A stretch of DNA of 57,839 bases from Niabella sp. (GCA_027493055.1 JAPUDO010000083.1:1-57839), one strand, 5' to 3'; numbered from the stretch's first letter, positions 1 to 9,920 are shown. Translations and numbers: made by a program. The notes: generated by a model from the letters alone, not told the origin.

Positions 1-441
1 CCGGAACCGGTAGATACATCCTTCAAAGCAAAAACCGGCAAGTTCAAGGGTATCTTTATTTACACGGATAGGATGAAAAAACACGCTGTCTGTAGTGCCC
101 TGTTTTACAAAATAAGTTGCGTTTAACTCCCAATTATTTTTGGTGTTCACGCCTAATTTTCCCTGATCCCCGATTGCTCTAAAAGGCCACTGTGCTGCAT
201 TTACGTCACCCGAAACTTTATAGGTATAATCCTCGTTTATAGTAAGCGTTACTCCGTTCTCTACTTTTTCCCAATGCCATATAGTACCGGGAGATACATA
301 ATTTTCAGTGTATTTCCATTTCCCGGTAATACGGCTATCCGGGTTGGGATCCGGTTCGTTATTTTCCAGGTTATGATTATTCCTTTTATTACAACACAAA
401 GCTAATACTGGAATGAACAGCATGCAAACGATTTTTCTCAT
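1..441 (-). CDS. Small lipoprotein, C-terminus beyond window edge
   Basis: An open frame of 147 codons runs on the minus strand from an ATG at 439-441 to the window edge with no stop, so the C-terminus is missing. It starts with a basic-hydrophobic segment (MRKIVCMLFIPVLALCC) whose LALC/ALCC end looks like a weak lipoprotein box. An Asn/Pro/Asp-rich linker follows, then a Gly-x-Trp strand (ITGKWKYTE) and alternating strand-like segments. This resembles the lipocalin-like or beta-sandwich small lipoproteins common in Bacteroidota, but I do not recognise a named family. The start lies 18 bases after the fucosidase stop, so the two are probably co-transcribed. The function is unknown; a surface role in the same glycan locus is inferred from position only. 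Confidence 0.7.
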   Translation of the reverse strand, partial: MRKIVCMLFIPVLALCCNKRNNHNLENNEPDPNPDSRITGKWKYTENYVSPGTIWHWEKVENGVTLTINEDYTYKVSGDVNAAQWPFRAIGDQGKLGVNTKNNWELNATYFVKQGTTDSVFFHPIRVNKDTLELAGFCFEGCIYRFR

Positions 442-459
442 ATACAAAACTATTTGTTG

Positions 460-1881
460 TTATGAAGACGCAAATGTCAGAGCAACCGCAACAGTTTTTA
501 AAAATTTTGGCAGCACCACTTTTACTTTACCATTTACCACCGACCATTTTACATTTTGGTTTGTTTGCAACAAAACCATTTTAGATCCTTTTGCCGGGAT
601 ATTGCCGCTCCATTCTACTACTGATGGGGCCGCAACGTTGTCTGTTACCGGTATCAGTGCATACATTTTCTTACTGTCCTTTGAGCGGGTAAAGAAGGTG
701 TTGCCATCTTTATAGATATCGGCAGTGCGTGTATTATAGATGGCTTCACCGTTAGCGTTTATCCATGTGCCAATTTCAGCAAGCCTGTCAATGATCGGTT
801 GCTGCAAAGTGCCATCGGCAGAAGGTCCCACGCCCAGTAATAAGCTACCGCCTTTAGCCACAATTTCAATGAGGCTGGCAATCACTTTTGAGGCGGGCTT
901 AAAATTTTCGCTGGGAACATAGCCCCAGGCATCGCCCAGCGTCATGCAGCTTTCCCAGGGGTTATCAATTTTATGATCGGGAATACGTTGTTCCGGTGTT
1001 TGGTAGTTTTCGTAAGGGCCATGCACGGTTCTGTCAACTACTAATAAGCCGGGCTGGGCCTTACGTGCCATAGCTGCTATTTTGGGCATATCAATATCCT
1101 GGCTCCATTCAGGTATTGGCGCTCCCCAGCTCAACACTTCGGCATTTACAGTTTCCCGCGGCCGTACCCAGCCACCATCCAGCCAAAGAATATCCATGCT
1201 GCCATAGTCATTCATAAGCTCGCTGATCTGGTTATAAGTGTACTGCTTATACTGCTCCCAGCGCCATGGGTGCTTTTTAATATCGTAGTTATTGTTACGG
1301 TTGGGGGTAGCATACCTGGGCCACCAATAGTAAGGACAATGCCAGTCGGGCTTGGAAAAATAAGCACCGATCATCATACCCTCTTTTCTGAAAGCATCAA
1401 AAACATATTTGGCTACGTTGGCTTTGGGATTGTTTTTGAACGGGCCGTCCGTGATCTTAAAGTTGGTCTGTTTCGTATCAAACATCGAGAACCCGTCATG
1501 ATGTTTGGTAGTGAACACGAGATATTTCATTCCGGCGCCTTTAGCTGCTTTGGCCCATTGTTCGGGATTGAAGTTTACAGGATTGAACGAGTCTTTTAAG
1601 CCCCAGTACCATTTTTTATAGTCGTCATAGGCAGCAGTGCTGTCTCGCGGTATCCAGTCTTCGTCTTCCGAGCAGATAGACCAGGATTCTACAATGCCCG
1701 GTACAGCATATAAGCCCCAGTGAATGATCATGCCAAATTTCTGGTCCTGCCATTTGTCTAATTTTTGCTTTACCAAAGGGTCTGTTGGCCATTCGTATTG
1801 GGCAGAGGAGGGGTGTACGTTACCCTGGGCTATAACCTGGCCTGCCAGGAGCAGTAGTAATAAGCTGTTTATAAGTTTCAT
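460..1881 (-). CDS. Secreted GH29 alpha-L-fucosidase
   Basis: The 473-residue protein is a retaining alpha-L-fucosidase of family GH29, expected to remove terminal fucose in the periplasm or at the cell surface. A signal peptide covers about residues 1-18. The conserved FGMIIHWGLYAVPG segment is at 49-62 and KHHDGF at 126-131. The nucleophile should be Asp235 in ILWLDGG. The family WESCMT...WGY segment is near 309-321, followed by the glycine-rich KGGSLLLGVGP loop. A long C-terminal beta domain finishes the protein, and length and order fit a full-length enzyme. It lies downstream of a SusC/SusD pair but beyond a terminator, so it may have its own promoter. Linkage specificity cannot be read from the sequence. 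Confidence 0.93.
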   Translation of the reverse strand: MKLINSLLLLLLAGQVIAQGNVHPSSAQYEWPTDPLVKQKLDKWQDQKFGMIIHWGLYAVPGIVESWSICSEDEDWIPRDSTAAYDDYKKWYWGLKDSFNPVNFNPEQWAKAAKGAGMKYLVFTTKHHDGFSMFDTKQTNFKITDGPFKNNPKANVAKYVFDAFRKEGMMIGAYFSKPDWHCPYYWWPRYATPNRNNNYDIKKHPWRWEQYKQYTYNQISELMNDYGSMDILWLDGGWVRPRETVNAEVLSWGAPIPEWSQDIDMPKIAAMARKAQPGLLVVDRTVHGPYENYQTPEQRIPDHKIDNPWESCMTLGDAWGYVPSENFKPASKVIASLIEIVAKGGSLLLGVGPSADGTLQQPIIDRLAEIGTWINANGEAIYNTRTADIYKDGNTFFTRSKDSKKMYALIPVTDNVAAPSVVEWSGNIPAKGSKMVLLQTNQNVKWSVVNGKVKVVLPKFLKTVAVALTFASS

Positions 1882-1977
1882 TATTTGTTTGTTATAAGAG
1901 TTTTAAAAGTATCATATCTGTAACGGTACAAGAAAGATAGCATTTTTACTGTGTTAAAATGACTGTCATGATTTCAC

Positions 1978-2003
1978 AAAAAAGCCGGTTGCAAAACCGG
2001 CTT
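1978..2003 (-). terminator. Intrinsic terminator after the first susD
   Basis: A perfect 9-bp stem (aagccggtt at 1982-1990 with aaccggctt at 1995-2003) encloses a GCAA tetraloop. Read on the minus strand, it is followed by a run of six T (1978-1983, partly inside the stem base). It lies about 45 bases beyond the SusD stop, so it should end the regulator-SusC-SusD transcript before the fucosidase gene. Confidence 0.85.
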
Positions 2004-2046
2004 CTAAAATAACTAACAAAAATTTGTATTCATAATTACATGACCT

Positions 2047-3912
2047 TTATTGTTTCGGTCCATCACCATAATTAGGATTCTCTTTATCGAACCATATCCG
2101 CTCTGTGCTTAAAGTTGCGGGGTTGTTGGTGCCTGACGTGAAATTTTGTTCCTGCAACATTTTCTGAGCATTCTCATAGTTTTTGCTGGCTTTAGTAGGA
2201 GTTGCAATCGGGAACCTGCGTGGTACTACTAATTCTGCTCCTCCCTGGCTGGCATAGAATTTTTCTCTGGGTAAAATAGTGCTGTTATTGAGAAATATGC
2301 CTGCCCTGCGAATAAGCGTCCACATGTCAAATGGTGTTTGGGCAAAGTTTATTAATTGTTGTATATACACTTTTTCCAGTGCGTTTGAAGACAGATTGTA
2401 GGCGGGTTGTGTGAGCAATTGTTCAATTTCCCCATCTTTAAGTTTAATGGAAGCCTGTGTTGCTTCTGTTCCGGAGTAAACAGGATCACTTTCATAATAA
2501 GGCAGCCTGTTGTTATTGGCAATAGCATCCATCCTTCTCACAGATAGTTCAACACCCCTGTTGAGATACTCCTGTGCAGATTTGGGAAGATTGGCACCTA
2601 ACAGCTTAAACTCGGCCAGATAAAGATTTGTTTCTGCTGAAGAACCCAGCACTACGTTATACCCGGCCGTAATGTCCTTTTGTTCTATGAGCCGGCCGCC
2701 CACTTTTGTAGGATAGGTGAAGTTCATACTCGTCCTGGTAATGTATTCGGAATAGGATGAAGTAGATGCAAATGTTTTGGATGCATTGCCTACATCAATT
2801 TTATTCCTGGTGCTTTGTTTAAAGTAATCATCGTTGGCTGCAAGTAATGTTGCATGAGGCGATACGGGCACGCCAAAATACCTTACCCAGGGTTCTCCCA
2901 GATTCTTCCATCCGGCAAAATTACCGCTACCGTCTAAATTAACGTATTGTGCTATATATGAGGGAAGCGCCTTCTTTTGTTCCAGGAACTGTTGTATCAC
3001 TTCAGCGTTGAAACTGTTCTTTTGATATATAAACCGTACTCTCGGGTCTTTATTATTTACCAAAAAGCTGATCAGGTTTTTAGCGCCTGTACCAGGTTGG
3101 GTTCCATTTCCCGTGCTGTAATATTTAACCCCTCTGTTATATACAAAATCGTCTGCAAGGTTATCCATATAACCTGCGGGAGAGCTGGCTACTTCCGAAG
3201 CAATCTGCAGGGCTTTTGTTTTGTCCTTGTTTATCAGCCGGGCTGCGATACGTAGCTTTAGCAGGTTGCAGAATTTTGCCCATTTTTTGTAATCACTTTT
3301 GTAGATCATATCCTGGTTACCTAATTGAATAGTTCCCGGAGTGTTTGCTGTTAAATCCGTAATTGCCTTGTTCAGTTCCTCCAGCCATGTATCAAAAAGA
3401 ACCTGCTGGTTATCATAAGTGGCAGTAAGTACCGGAGGATTAGTTAATAGTCCTATACCTGCTTCTTTATAAACGATAGAACCTACATTGTCACTTAGAA
3501 CCATTGACGGCTGTATCATAATCGGGTATGTCAGTGCACGTATAGCTGCCAGGGTTTTCTGTTCTTCGGGGCTCTTTGCGTCTATATTTTTCCTTAAGTC
3601 AATAATGTTGGGTAACAGGTCATTGTAATTGCGCCAAAAGTCATACGTTGCGCCTACTTCAACAAATGTTTCTGCATTTCCCAAACCTGATGCAGTTACC
3701 TGGGCCCAGGGAAAGATGTACCGGAAGTTATTATAGTACCATGGCAGGTAATCCTCGCTGTACATGTTCTTGATGCTCTGCGTAGTTTGAAAACGCACAT
3801 CTGCGGAGGTTACCGTTGAAGGATTTGAGTTTAGTTCTGCAAACCTGTTTTTATTACATCCGGCAAAAAAGAGAACAGCGCATGCAGTTACTATTTTTAT
3901 TATACTTTTCAT
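2047..3912 (-). CDS. SusD/RagB-family glycan-binding lipoprotein
   Basis: This 621-residue outer-membrane lipoprotein of the SusD/RagB superfamily caps the SusC transporter encoded just upstream and helps capture the glycan. A lipobox ends at Cys19 (LFFAGC). The helical SusD-like fold is suggested by length and by segments such as AAIRALTYPIMIQPSMVLSDNVGSIVYKEAG near residue 150 and the C-terminal MWTLIRRAG. It resembles the SusD-like_2 branch rather than classical starch SusD. It begins 25 bases after the SusC stop and ends before a terminator. The ligand is not readable; the neighbouring fucosidase suggests a fucosylated glycan. Confidence 0.9.
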   Translation of the reverse strand: MKSIIKIVTACAVLFFAGCNKNRFAELNSNPSTVTSADVRFQTTQSIKNMYSEDYLPWYYNNFRYIFPWAQVTASGLGNAETFVEVGATYDFWRNYNDLLPNIIDLRKNIDAKSPEEQKTLAAIRALTYPIMIQPSMVLSDNVGSIVYKEAGIGLLTNPPVLTATYDNQQVLFDTWLEELNKAITDLTANTPGTIQLGNQDMIYKSDYKKWAKFCNLLKLRIAARLINKDKTKALQIASEVASSPAGYMDNLADDFVYNRGVKYYSTGNGTQPGTGAKNLISFLVNNKDPRVRFIYQKNSFNAEVIQQFLEQKKALPSYIAQYVNLDGSGNFAGWKNLGEPWVRYFGVPVSPHATLLAANDDYFKQSTRNKIDVGNASKTFASTSSYSEYITRTSMNFTYPTKVGGRLIEQKDITAGYNVVLGSSAETNLYLAEFKLLGANLPKSAQEYLNRGVELSVRRMDAIANNNRLPYYESDPVYSGTEATQASIKLKDGEIEQLLTQPAYNLSSNALEKVYIQQLINFAQTPFDMWTLIRRAGIFLNNSTILPREKFYASQGGAELVVPRRFPIATPTKASKNYENAQKMLQEQNFTSGTNNPATLSTERIWFDKENPNYGDGPKQ

Positions 3913-3937
3913 CAGTATATTTTTTTATATTTTTTAT

Positions 3938-6900
3938 TTAAAAATCAAGTGCCAGGGTTAACGAATAGTTTCTTGTATAAGGGATAAAGTTCCTTTCCCT
4001 GAACGATTCGGTACTGCTGGTGCCCCTGAAGCTTTCGGGGTTCAGATGATTGGGCAGCGAGTTGTACAGATAAGCAACGTTCCTTATATTCAATGCAAGG
4101 TTCGCGTTCCTGATACCAATGCTCCTGAACCAGTTGGCCGGGAGGTTATAACCAATAAAAATGTTCCTTAACGCTATGTATTTCACTTCGCTGAACCAGT
4201 CGGAGTTTATTACACCATTACCCCAGTCATTGCTCCTGTAGGTAAAATAACTGGCGTGGGTGGGCTCCACATAACCTTTTTCTAAAGCTTCCTTATAGGT
4301 CATGCCGCCTACGTTTTGGGTAGCTCCGCTTGGAGTGGTAACAACAGTTCCTTCTTTAAACACCCCGTCCGGGATAATGCCGTCATCAAACGTCTGTCCT
4401 TTGCTGTCGGCATACTGGCTTGTCCAGGCTACACCGCCATGGGCTGCGTCCCGACCTTTTAAAGATGTTTCCAGGAACCCATAAGCTGTTCCGTACCTGT
4501 TGGAGTAAGAGGCAAGATAGCCGCCAAACCTTGCATCTAACTGAAAGGATACGCTAAGGGCCTTGTAGGAGAAGTTGTTTATCCAGGAACCTTCAAACTT
4601 GGGCTGCATGCTGCCTACCCGCTGTACTTCATAGCTCCTTGCATAATAAGCACCACGCCTTGAATCTACCCAGGTAAGTACTTTCATCCCGTTCCTGCTG
4701 TCATTAGGATCGTTCGATTTCCAAACAGCCGGCATAATGTCTGACATCAGCACCCCGTATTCACCGCCACGGTAAGCTACAGAGCCTACTCTGAAGTTAC
4801 CGTAAGCAATGTCGCCGCCCAATGTTTTATATTCACCATAGCTGTCGTCTAATTCGGTAATCTTTGTTTTATTTTTCCAATAATTGAAAACTGTGTTCCA
4901 TTTAAAATTGCTGGTCCTGACAGGTGTTGCATTGATGTTTAGCTCAATACCTCTGTTGCGTAAAGTACCTATATTCGTAATCAGCTGGGAAAGCCCTACT
5001 ATGGGTTCTACCGGGATACTACCGATCTGGTTCCGGATGATGTCATTATAGTAAGAAATGTCGATACCCAGCCTGTCTTTCAGGAAGCGCAGGTCAGCTC
5101 CTATTTCAGCTGAGTTTTTCTTTTCGGGTTTAATATCCTTGTTCACATAAATGGGATCAATTCCGTTTGTGTATGCAAATACCCCGTTTTCTAATTCTAT
5201 CTTGTCTACACTGTAGCCCTTATTGATAAAGAATGGCTCGGTGTCGCTACCTACCTGTGCCCATGAGGCTCTTAGTTTGGCAAAACTAACCCATTCAGGC
5301 AGATTAAAGGTTTTATTAACCAGCCATGATGCAGATAAGGATGGGTAGAAATAAGAGTTGTTCCCAAAGCCGGCTGTATAAACCAGTGATGAAGACCAGT
5401 CATTCCTGCCGGTTATATCAAGAAACAGGTAATCTTTATACCCGAAATTTGCCAGGAAGTAAGCAGAGCTTATTTGTTTGGTACCGAACACATTGTTGCT
5501 TGTTTCTGATATAACTGTTCTTTTAGAGTTACCTAAAAAGAACTCGCCGGGATTGATCAGCCCGCCATCTGTCCAGGAGCCGGTCTTTGTTTTATCCTGT
5601 TTCCATATTTCACCGCCCACAATAAGCGTGGAGCTGATGTCTTCGCTCAGCGGTTTGTTGAATGTTGCTGAAATTTTACCGGTTCTGCTTACATCGTCAG
5701 TGTGGGACAGTTGGTAATAGCCTCCTTCGTTCAGGTAACCTTGTCCCCATTCTTTTTTCTCAAACCTTGTAGCGTAATAATTCATATTCCCTTCCAGGGC
5801 AAGTGTTGCCCAGCTGGCAAGCTTGGCGGAGAGTTTTACTACTGGCCTGGTCACGTATTCTTTTTGCGTTTGGTTGTCCATGTTATAGCGGAACCAGGTA
5901 CTCTGACCCGGTACATAAGCGTTTGCGTCTCCATACGCTGAATTGGGAATGCCTCCGTGAGAAGCTCTCCAATACTCTTGTTGTTTGTATTTCTTTGTAT
6001 CGTAGTAGTTCATCCAGGTACCGTCAAGAAATAACTGGGACAGGTCGTTCCTGGGATTTTCAGCTGTAGTAGCAGTAAAAGATACAGAACCTTCGGCTTT
6101 CAGCCATTTTGCGAGGTTGTAAGATCCGTTAAGTTGGAGCGCGTTTCTTTCGAATGAGTTCCCCATCAAAACGCCGTTCCTTTTTTGATAAGCATCGGAA
6201 AGATAGAAATTACCTTTATCGTTGCCCCCGCTTAAGGCAATGGAGGTGGTATTGCCTATGCCAAGCTGATAAGCATCTAACAGGTTGTTTTTATATGGTA
6301 TATATGTGGTTTCGGTACCGTCATAATCAATGATTTTACGCCCATCAAATTTAGCACCCCATGCCATGCCGGAAGGATGATTGATCTTGGTTGGAATACC
6401 CTTGTCGTTCAGGTTAAATTGTTTGGCATCAAACCGGTAATAATTGCCGTTAGCGTCTTTCTCCCCAAAGTTTACAAACCCGGCCAGGTAACCTTCTCCA
6501 TATTCATATTGCAGGTCGGGCTGCCCGTACACATGGTCAATGGCAAGCGTGTGTTTTACTGAAATGCCCAGGCCTTTCACACCTGTCCCGTTTTTGGTTT
6601 CAATGATAATAGCACCGTTGATACCTCTTGATCCATACATGGCCGTAGACGAAGCTCCACGCAGAACACAAACACTTTTAAAATCCTCGGGGTTGAGGTT
6701 TTTTAAAATATTCCCATAGTCGTTTGAATTTCCATCCCAGTCGGCTGAATTATTGGAAATGGAGTTTTCAAGGATTACTCCGTCGATTACGAAGATCGGC
6801 TGGTTGTTGTTGGAGTTTAAAGACGCAACACCTCTCATCTGAACTTTTGAGTTACCAAAAAGCCCGCCGTCCGAAGTACCGATACTCAGACCTGGCACCT

Positions 6901-7345
6901 GTCCCTGCAATGCCTGAACCGGGTTTACAGTGTTGGTTTTGGCAATATCTCCGCCACTCAGGGTGGTCATCCCATACCCGAGTTTCCTGTTTTCTCTTTT
7001 GATACCTAACGCTGTAACCACAACTTCATCCATCTGTTTACCACCATCCTTTCTTAATACGATGTTCATATCAGTTTTATCTCCGATCTCAATTTCCTGC
7101 GTTTGGTAGCCAATATAGCTTAGTTGCAGTACCGAGGTGTTATTGGGTACCGCAACGCTAAAAGCGCCTGATTCGTTTGTTACACCACCGGTGTTGGAGC
7201 CTTTGATGGTGTAAGAAACTCCGGTTAGTGCGGCTCCCTGTTCATCCATAACAGTACCGGTTACTGTTCTTTGCTGTGCATAAGAGAGCAGGGACATGCA
7301 ACTCAACAGCAAAGCAAACAGCACCTTTTTGCATTGTTTTTTCAT
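3938..7345 (-). CDS. SusC/RagA-family TonB-linked outer-membrane transporter
   Basis: The 1135-residue TonB-dependent glycan importer has a signal peptide of about 23 residues, then a carboxypeptidase-regulatory-like domain beginning at TVTGTVMDEQGAALTGVSY. The SusC plug follows, with ALGIKRENRKLGYG, ALQGQVPGLSIG, MRGVASLNSNNNQPIFVIDGV and a GSRGINGAIIIETK segment. A long beta-barrel ends in an aromatic residue (LALDF), as expected for barrel assembly. It is encoded 45 bases after the ROK regulator and 25 bases before its SusD partner, giving a compact regulator-SusC-SusD unit. The substrate is unknown. Confidence 0.95.
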   Translation of the reverse strand: MKKQCKKVLFALLLSCMSLLSYAQQRTVTGTVMDEQGAALTGVSYTIKGSNTGGVTNESGAFSVAVPNNTSVLQLSYIGYQTQEIEIGDKTDMNIVLRKDGGKQMDEVVVTALGIKRENRKLGYGMTTLSGGDIAKTNTVNPVQALQGQVPGLSIGTSDGGLFGNSKVQMRGVASLNSNNNQPIFVIDGVILENSISNNSADWDGNSNDYGNILKNLNPEDFKSVCVLRGASSTAMYGSRGINGAIIIETKNGTGVKGLGISVKHTLAIDHVYGQPDLQYEYGEGYLAGFVNFGEKDANGNYYRFDAKQFNLNDKGIPTKINHPSGMAWGAKFDGRKIIDYDGTETTYIPYKNNLLDAYQLGIGNTTSIALSGGNDKGNFYLSDAYQKRNGVLMGNSFERNALQLNGSYNLAKWLKAEGSVSFTATTAENPRNDLSQLFLDGTWMNYYDTKKYKQQEYWRASHGGIPNSAYGDANAYVPGQSTWFRYNMDNQTQKEYVTRPVVKLSAKLASWATLALEGNMNYYATRFEKKEWGQGYLNEGGYYQLSHTDDVSRTGKISATFNKPLSEDISSTLIVGGEIWKQDKTKTGSWTDGGLINPGEFFLGNSKRTVISETSNNVFGTKQISSAYFLANFGYKDYLFLDITGRNDWSSSLVYTAGFGNNSYFYPSLSASWLVNKTFNLPEWVSFAKLRASWAQVGSDTEPFFINKGYSVDKIELENGVFAYTNGIDPIYVNKDIKPEKKNSAEIGADLRFLKDRLGIDISYYNDIIRNQIGSIPVEPIVGLSQLITNIGTLRNRGIELNINATPVRTSNFKWNTVFNYWKNKTKITELDDSYGEYKTLGGDIAYGNFRVGSVAYRGGEYGVLMSDIMPAVWKSNDPNDSRNGMKVLTWVDSRRGAYYARSYEVQRVGSMQPKFEGSWINNFSYKALSVSFQLDARFGGYLASYSNRYGTAYGFLETSLKGRDAAHGGVAWTSQYADSKGQTFDDGIIPDGVFKEGTVVTTPSGATQNVGGMTYKEALEKGYVEPTHASYFTYRSNDWGNGVINSDWFSEVKYIALRNIFIGYNLPANWFRSIGIRNANLALNIRNVAYLYNSLPNHLNPESFRGTSSTESFRERNFIPYTRNYSLTLALDF

Positions 7346-7390
7346 ACTTGTTTTTTTTTGATTTAAAGAATAATGGTAGTTTATTATAAT

Positions 7391-8644
7391 TTACTGGGCT
7401 ATAAGTTTTTCAGCTTCTTCTTTTATTACAGGAAGCTTCTCATAATTATCCATAACAAGTGCAGCAGCACCTATTATTTCTGCGTTATATCCGAGCGATG
7501 AAATTTTTACTTCTGTATGCTCCGCAATTTTGGGAATGCAATGTTCATTAATCGCCTGCTGTATAGGAGCCATCCATACCTTACCCGCAAGAGAGCCTAT
7601 CCCGCTGATAATGATTTCTTCGGGGTTTAATAAATGGATCAGGATCGCCACGCCTCTCCCAATATGATATGCCGCTTCCGAAAGCAGGTCTATGGCAAAC
7701 TTGTCGCCTTTATGGGCGGCTTCAATGATCTTTTTGGCAGATTCTTCAATGCGTTCAGCATTCAGGCTTTTTATAAGAGAGGGCTGCTGCAGCTTTTTCA
7801 GCTGTCTGGCGCCTTTCTGGGCTACCACCACCAGTGAGGTTTCGGTTTCAAGACAGCCCAGCTTCCCACAGCTGCATATTTTATTGTTATCAAACAGCGG
7901 TATATGGCTAAACTCTCCTGCAAATCCGTCTTTACCTCTGAACAGCTTACCATTTGAAATGATTCCCAGTCCTATTCCCCAACCCACATTTACCACCATT
8001 ACATGCTCCTTGTTTTTAGCGGCGCCCCATTTTAGCTCAGCTAACCCTACCAGGCTCGAATCGTTATCTATAAGGGTAGGGATTTGTAAGGCATCCTGTA
8101 TCTTACTGACAATGGAGCCATCAGCACAATGCAAAAAAGTGTAATTAGTGCCTTTTTCAGTGTCTACAAAACCAGGCATTCCAATTCCGATGCCTGCAAT
8201 TTTAGATTCGGGCAGTTTGGTATTCCCGATAAAAGTCTTAAGATGTGTAATCAGCTCATTTAAACTGTTAGGATTGTTAGCTAAAATCAGGTCAAATTTT
8301 TCCACTTCGCCCACAATGATATTATCACTTGATATTAAGGCAATGCGGGTAACCAACTGGTCCATAGCTACGGAGACCACATAAAAAACGCCGCTCCGGA
8401 TGCTGTAGGTTTGAGGCCGCCGGCCTCCTGTAGAAGCCGCATACCCTTTTTCTACAACCATATTCAAGCTCATCAGCTCTGTTAAATACTGGGTAGTTAA
8501 CGGAATGCTTTTGCCAATAAGGCCGCTCAGGTCAGCGCAAGACAGCTGTTTATTAAAAAACAGGTACTTTAAAATTTCCTTATAAAACTTTTGTTTTTTG
8601 GAAATAATATTGCCAATCATTACTACGCTTTTTATTAAAAACAA
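7391..8644 (-). CDS. ROK-family sugar-responsive regulator or kinase
   Basis: The 417-residue protein has an N-terminal DNA-binding-like winged-helix segment (about 15-80, including SCADLSGLIGKSIPLTTQYLTEL) followed by an actin-like ROK domain. The ROK zinc signature CSCGKLGCLE is at 257-266 with the partner histidine near 247 (GEFSHIPL), and a glycine-rich nucleotide segment (VGWGIGLGI) precedes it. The N-terminal domain favours a NagC/XylR-type transcription factor over a plain sugar kinase. A second start (Met9) gives a more typical N-terminus. It sits directly upstream of SusC on the same strand, so it probably controls that locus in response to a cytoplasmic sugar. Confidence 0.9.
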   Translation of the reverse strand: MFLIKSVVMIGNIISKKQKFYKEILKYLFFNKQLSCADLSGLIGKSIPLTTQYLTELMSLNMVVEKGYAASTGGRRPQTYSIRSGVFYVVSVAMDQLVTRIALISSDNIIVGEVEKFDLILANNPNSLNELITHLKTFIGNTKLPESKIAGIGIGMPGFVDTEKGTNYTFLHCADGSIVSKIQDALQIPTLIDNDSSLVGLAELKWGAAKNKEHVMVVNVGWGIGLGIISNGKLFRGKDGFAGEFSHIPLFDNNKICSCGKLGCLETETSLVVVAQKGARQLKKLQQPSLIKSLNAERIEESAKKIIEAAHKGDKFAIDLLSEAAYHIGRGVAILIHLLNPEEIIISGIGSLAGKVWMAPIQQAINEHCIPKIAEHTEVKISSLGYNAEIIGAAALVMDNYEKLPVIKEEAEKLIAQ

Positions 8645-9239
8645 TAACTAATTGTAAAATTAAGGTTAATTTTTAATTAAATAAATAACTTTTTAAAATT
8701 TTTATTAAGTGTGATTTTAACAATTATTTTAGAAAGGCCGAAGAGGGCGCGAAGCATAATGCATAATCCAAAAGGCTGGAGGCTGAAAGCTGGATGTTGG
8801 TTTCTGGTTTCAAGTTTCCAGTAATAGGTTTCAAGTTGTTCACAGGTTTGAACTAGTCAGGAAGTTTAAGAAAATGGCAACGCGTACGGCCTTTTGCTTC
8901 CGGCTTTTTGCTTTTGGCCTTCAGCTTTCCTGCCGGATACTGGTTCCAGGAGGTCAATAAGAGGGTCTGGAAGCCAATGCCAATGTATATTGAAAATTGA
9001 GCATTGAGTGTTGAGTGTTCGGGTATTCTATACAACAAGCGTGAAATATTCAATAATCAATTTTCAATCAATCGATATTCAATGTTTAAGTTAAATCATG
9101 AAACTTTGAATATTAAAAATTGAGCATTAAATAGCAACCAGCATCCGGTAACCTGAAATGATCCCCTGAAACTCTGCAGAAGCGTCATCTGCATTTTACA
9201 TTCTACATTTAAAATTTAAAATTTCACATGCTGCATTTC
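8645..9239. other. Gene-free, repeat-rich intergenic stretch
   Basis: About 8645-8730 is very AT-rich and should hold the promoter of the ROK gene, though no exact TAnnTTTG box was found. From 8760 to 9235 the sequence consists of imperfect repeated short words: AGGCTGGAGGCTGAAAGCTGG at 8770-8790 faces a partly complementary GGCCTTCAGCTTTCC around 8917-8931, and attga/gcattgagtgttgagtg-type words recur near 8990-9020 and 9050-9130. A 66-residue minus-strand open frame inside it is a translation of these words and is not accepted as a gene. Confidence 0.6.
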
Positions 9240-9848
9240 TTAATGTATCCTGTCGCCGCGCAGTTCCAGGTCTTTCATAATTTGTGTTTCGTGGGTAAGC
9301 CATTCCTGCCACCGGGCACGTACTTTTTCTTTGGGAAGATAGTTTTCTGCCAGCTCTATAAATAAAGTATAATGGCCGGCTTCGCTTTCCATAAAGCGTC
9401 GGTAGAATTTAGCAAGATAGGCGTCATTCAGCCCATCGCTCAGGCGTTTAAAGCGTTCGCAGCTGCGGGCTTCTATCATAGCCATCATCAATAGCTGGTC
9501 AAGGAAACGGTCATTAGGGTGGCCGCCTTTTGTTTGAAAATTAATAAGCGAGTTCACGTATTCATCTTTCCTTTGCTTTCCCAGTTTCAGGCCTCTTTTA
9601 TGTAATTCCTGTAATACCAGCCTGAAATGCCCCCATTCTTCTGTAACAATAGGAGCCAGCGCTGTTACCAGTTTTTCTTTATCACTGTATTTCTGGATAA
9701 TGGAAATGCAGCTGGTGGCTGCTTTCTGCTCGCAATAGGCATGGTCTGTAAGAATGGCTTCCAGCGAAATTTCGGCCAGGTTCACCCACCGGGGATCGGT
9801 AGGTAATTGCAGGCCAAGTATATTTTTGGTATCCTGGGAAAGGTTCAT
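9240..9848 (-). CDS. miaE: tRNA-(ms2io6A)-hydroxylase (MiaE-like)
   Basis: The 202-residue ferritin-like diiron protein matches the MiaE family, which hydroxylates the isopentenyl side chain of ms2i6A at tRNA position 37. Metal-ligand segments are spaced through a four-helix bundle: DHAYCEQKAA near 35-45, EEWGHFRLV near 69-77, MIEARSCERF near 119-128 and ESEAGHYTLF near 153-162, giving the usual E, ExxH, E, ExxH pattern. Length is normal. It is transcribed away from rpsO, with a 123-base divergent spacer. The family is firm; the exact tRNA substrate is inferred from family membership. Confidence 0.88.
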   Translation of the reverse strand: MNLSQDTKNILGLQLPTDPRWVNLAEISLEAILTDHAYCEQKAATSCISIIQKYSDKEKLVTALAPIVTEEWGHFRLVLQELHKRGLKLGKQRKDEYVNSLINFQTKGGHPNDRFLDQLLMMAMIEARSCERFKRLSDGLNDAYLAKFYRRFMESEAGHYTLFIELAENYLPKEKVRARWQEWLTHETQIMKDLELRGDRIH

Positions 9849-9912
9849 AGCGTAAAAATCGTCATAAAATCAGAAATATCAAATATCAAATGTCAAATTT
9901 CAAATTTTTCCC

Positions 9913-9920
9913 TACCTTTG
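9913..9920 (+). promoter_or_regulatory. Candidate rpsO promoter, -7 box TACCTTTG
   Basis: TACCTTTG matches the Bacteroidota sigma-factor -7 consensus TAnnTTTG exactly and lies about 50 bases upstream of the rpsO start, in a CCC-TACCTTTG-CC context typical of translation genes in this phylum. No clean -33 TTTG is seen; the upstream stretch is a CAAAT-rich repeat. Confidence 0.6.

Noticed and set aside
8853-9053. 66-codon minus-strand open frame in the gap before the MiaE-like gene
   Set aside because: It translates repeated intergenic words, has no recognisable domain and spans the imperfect inverted repeat.
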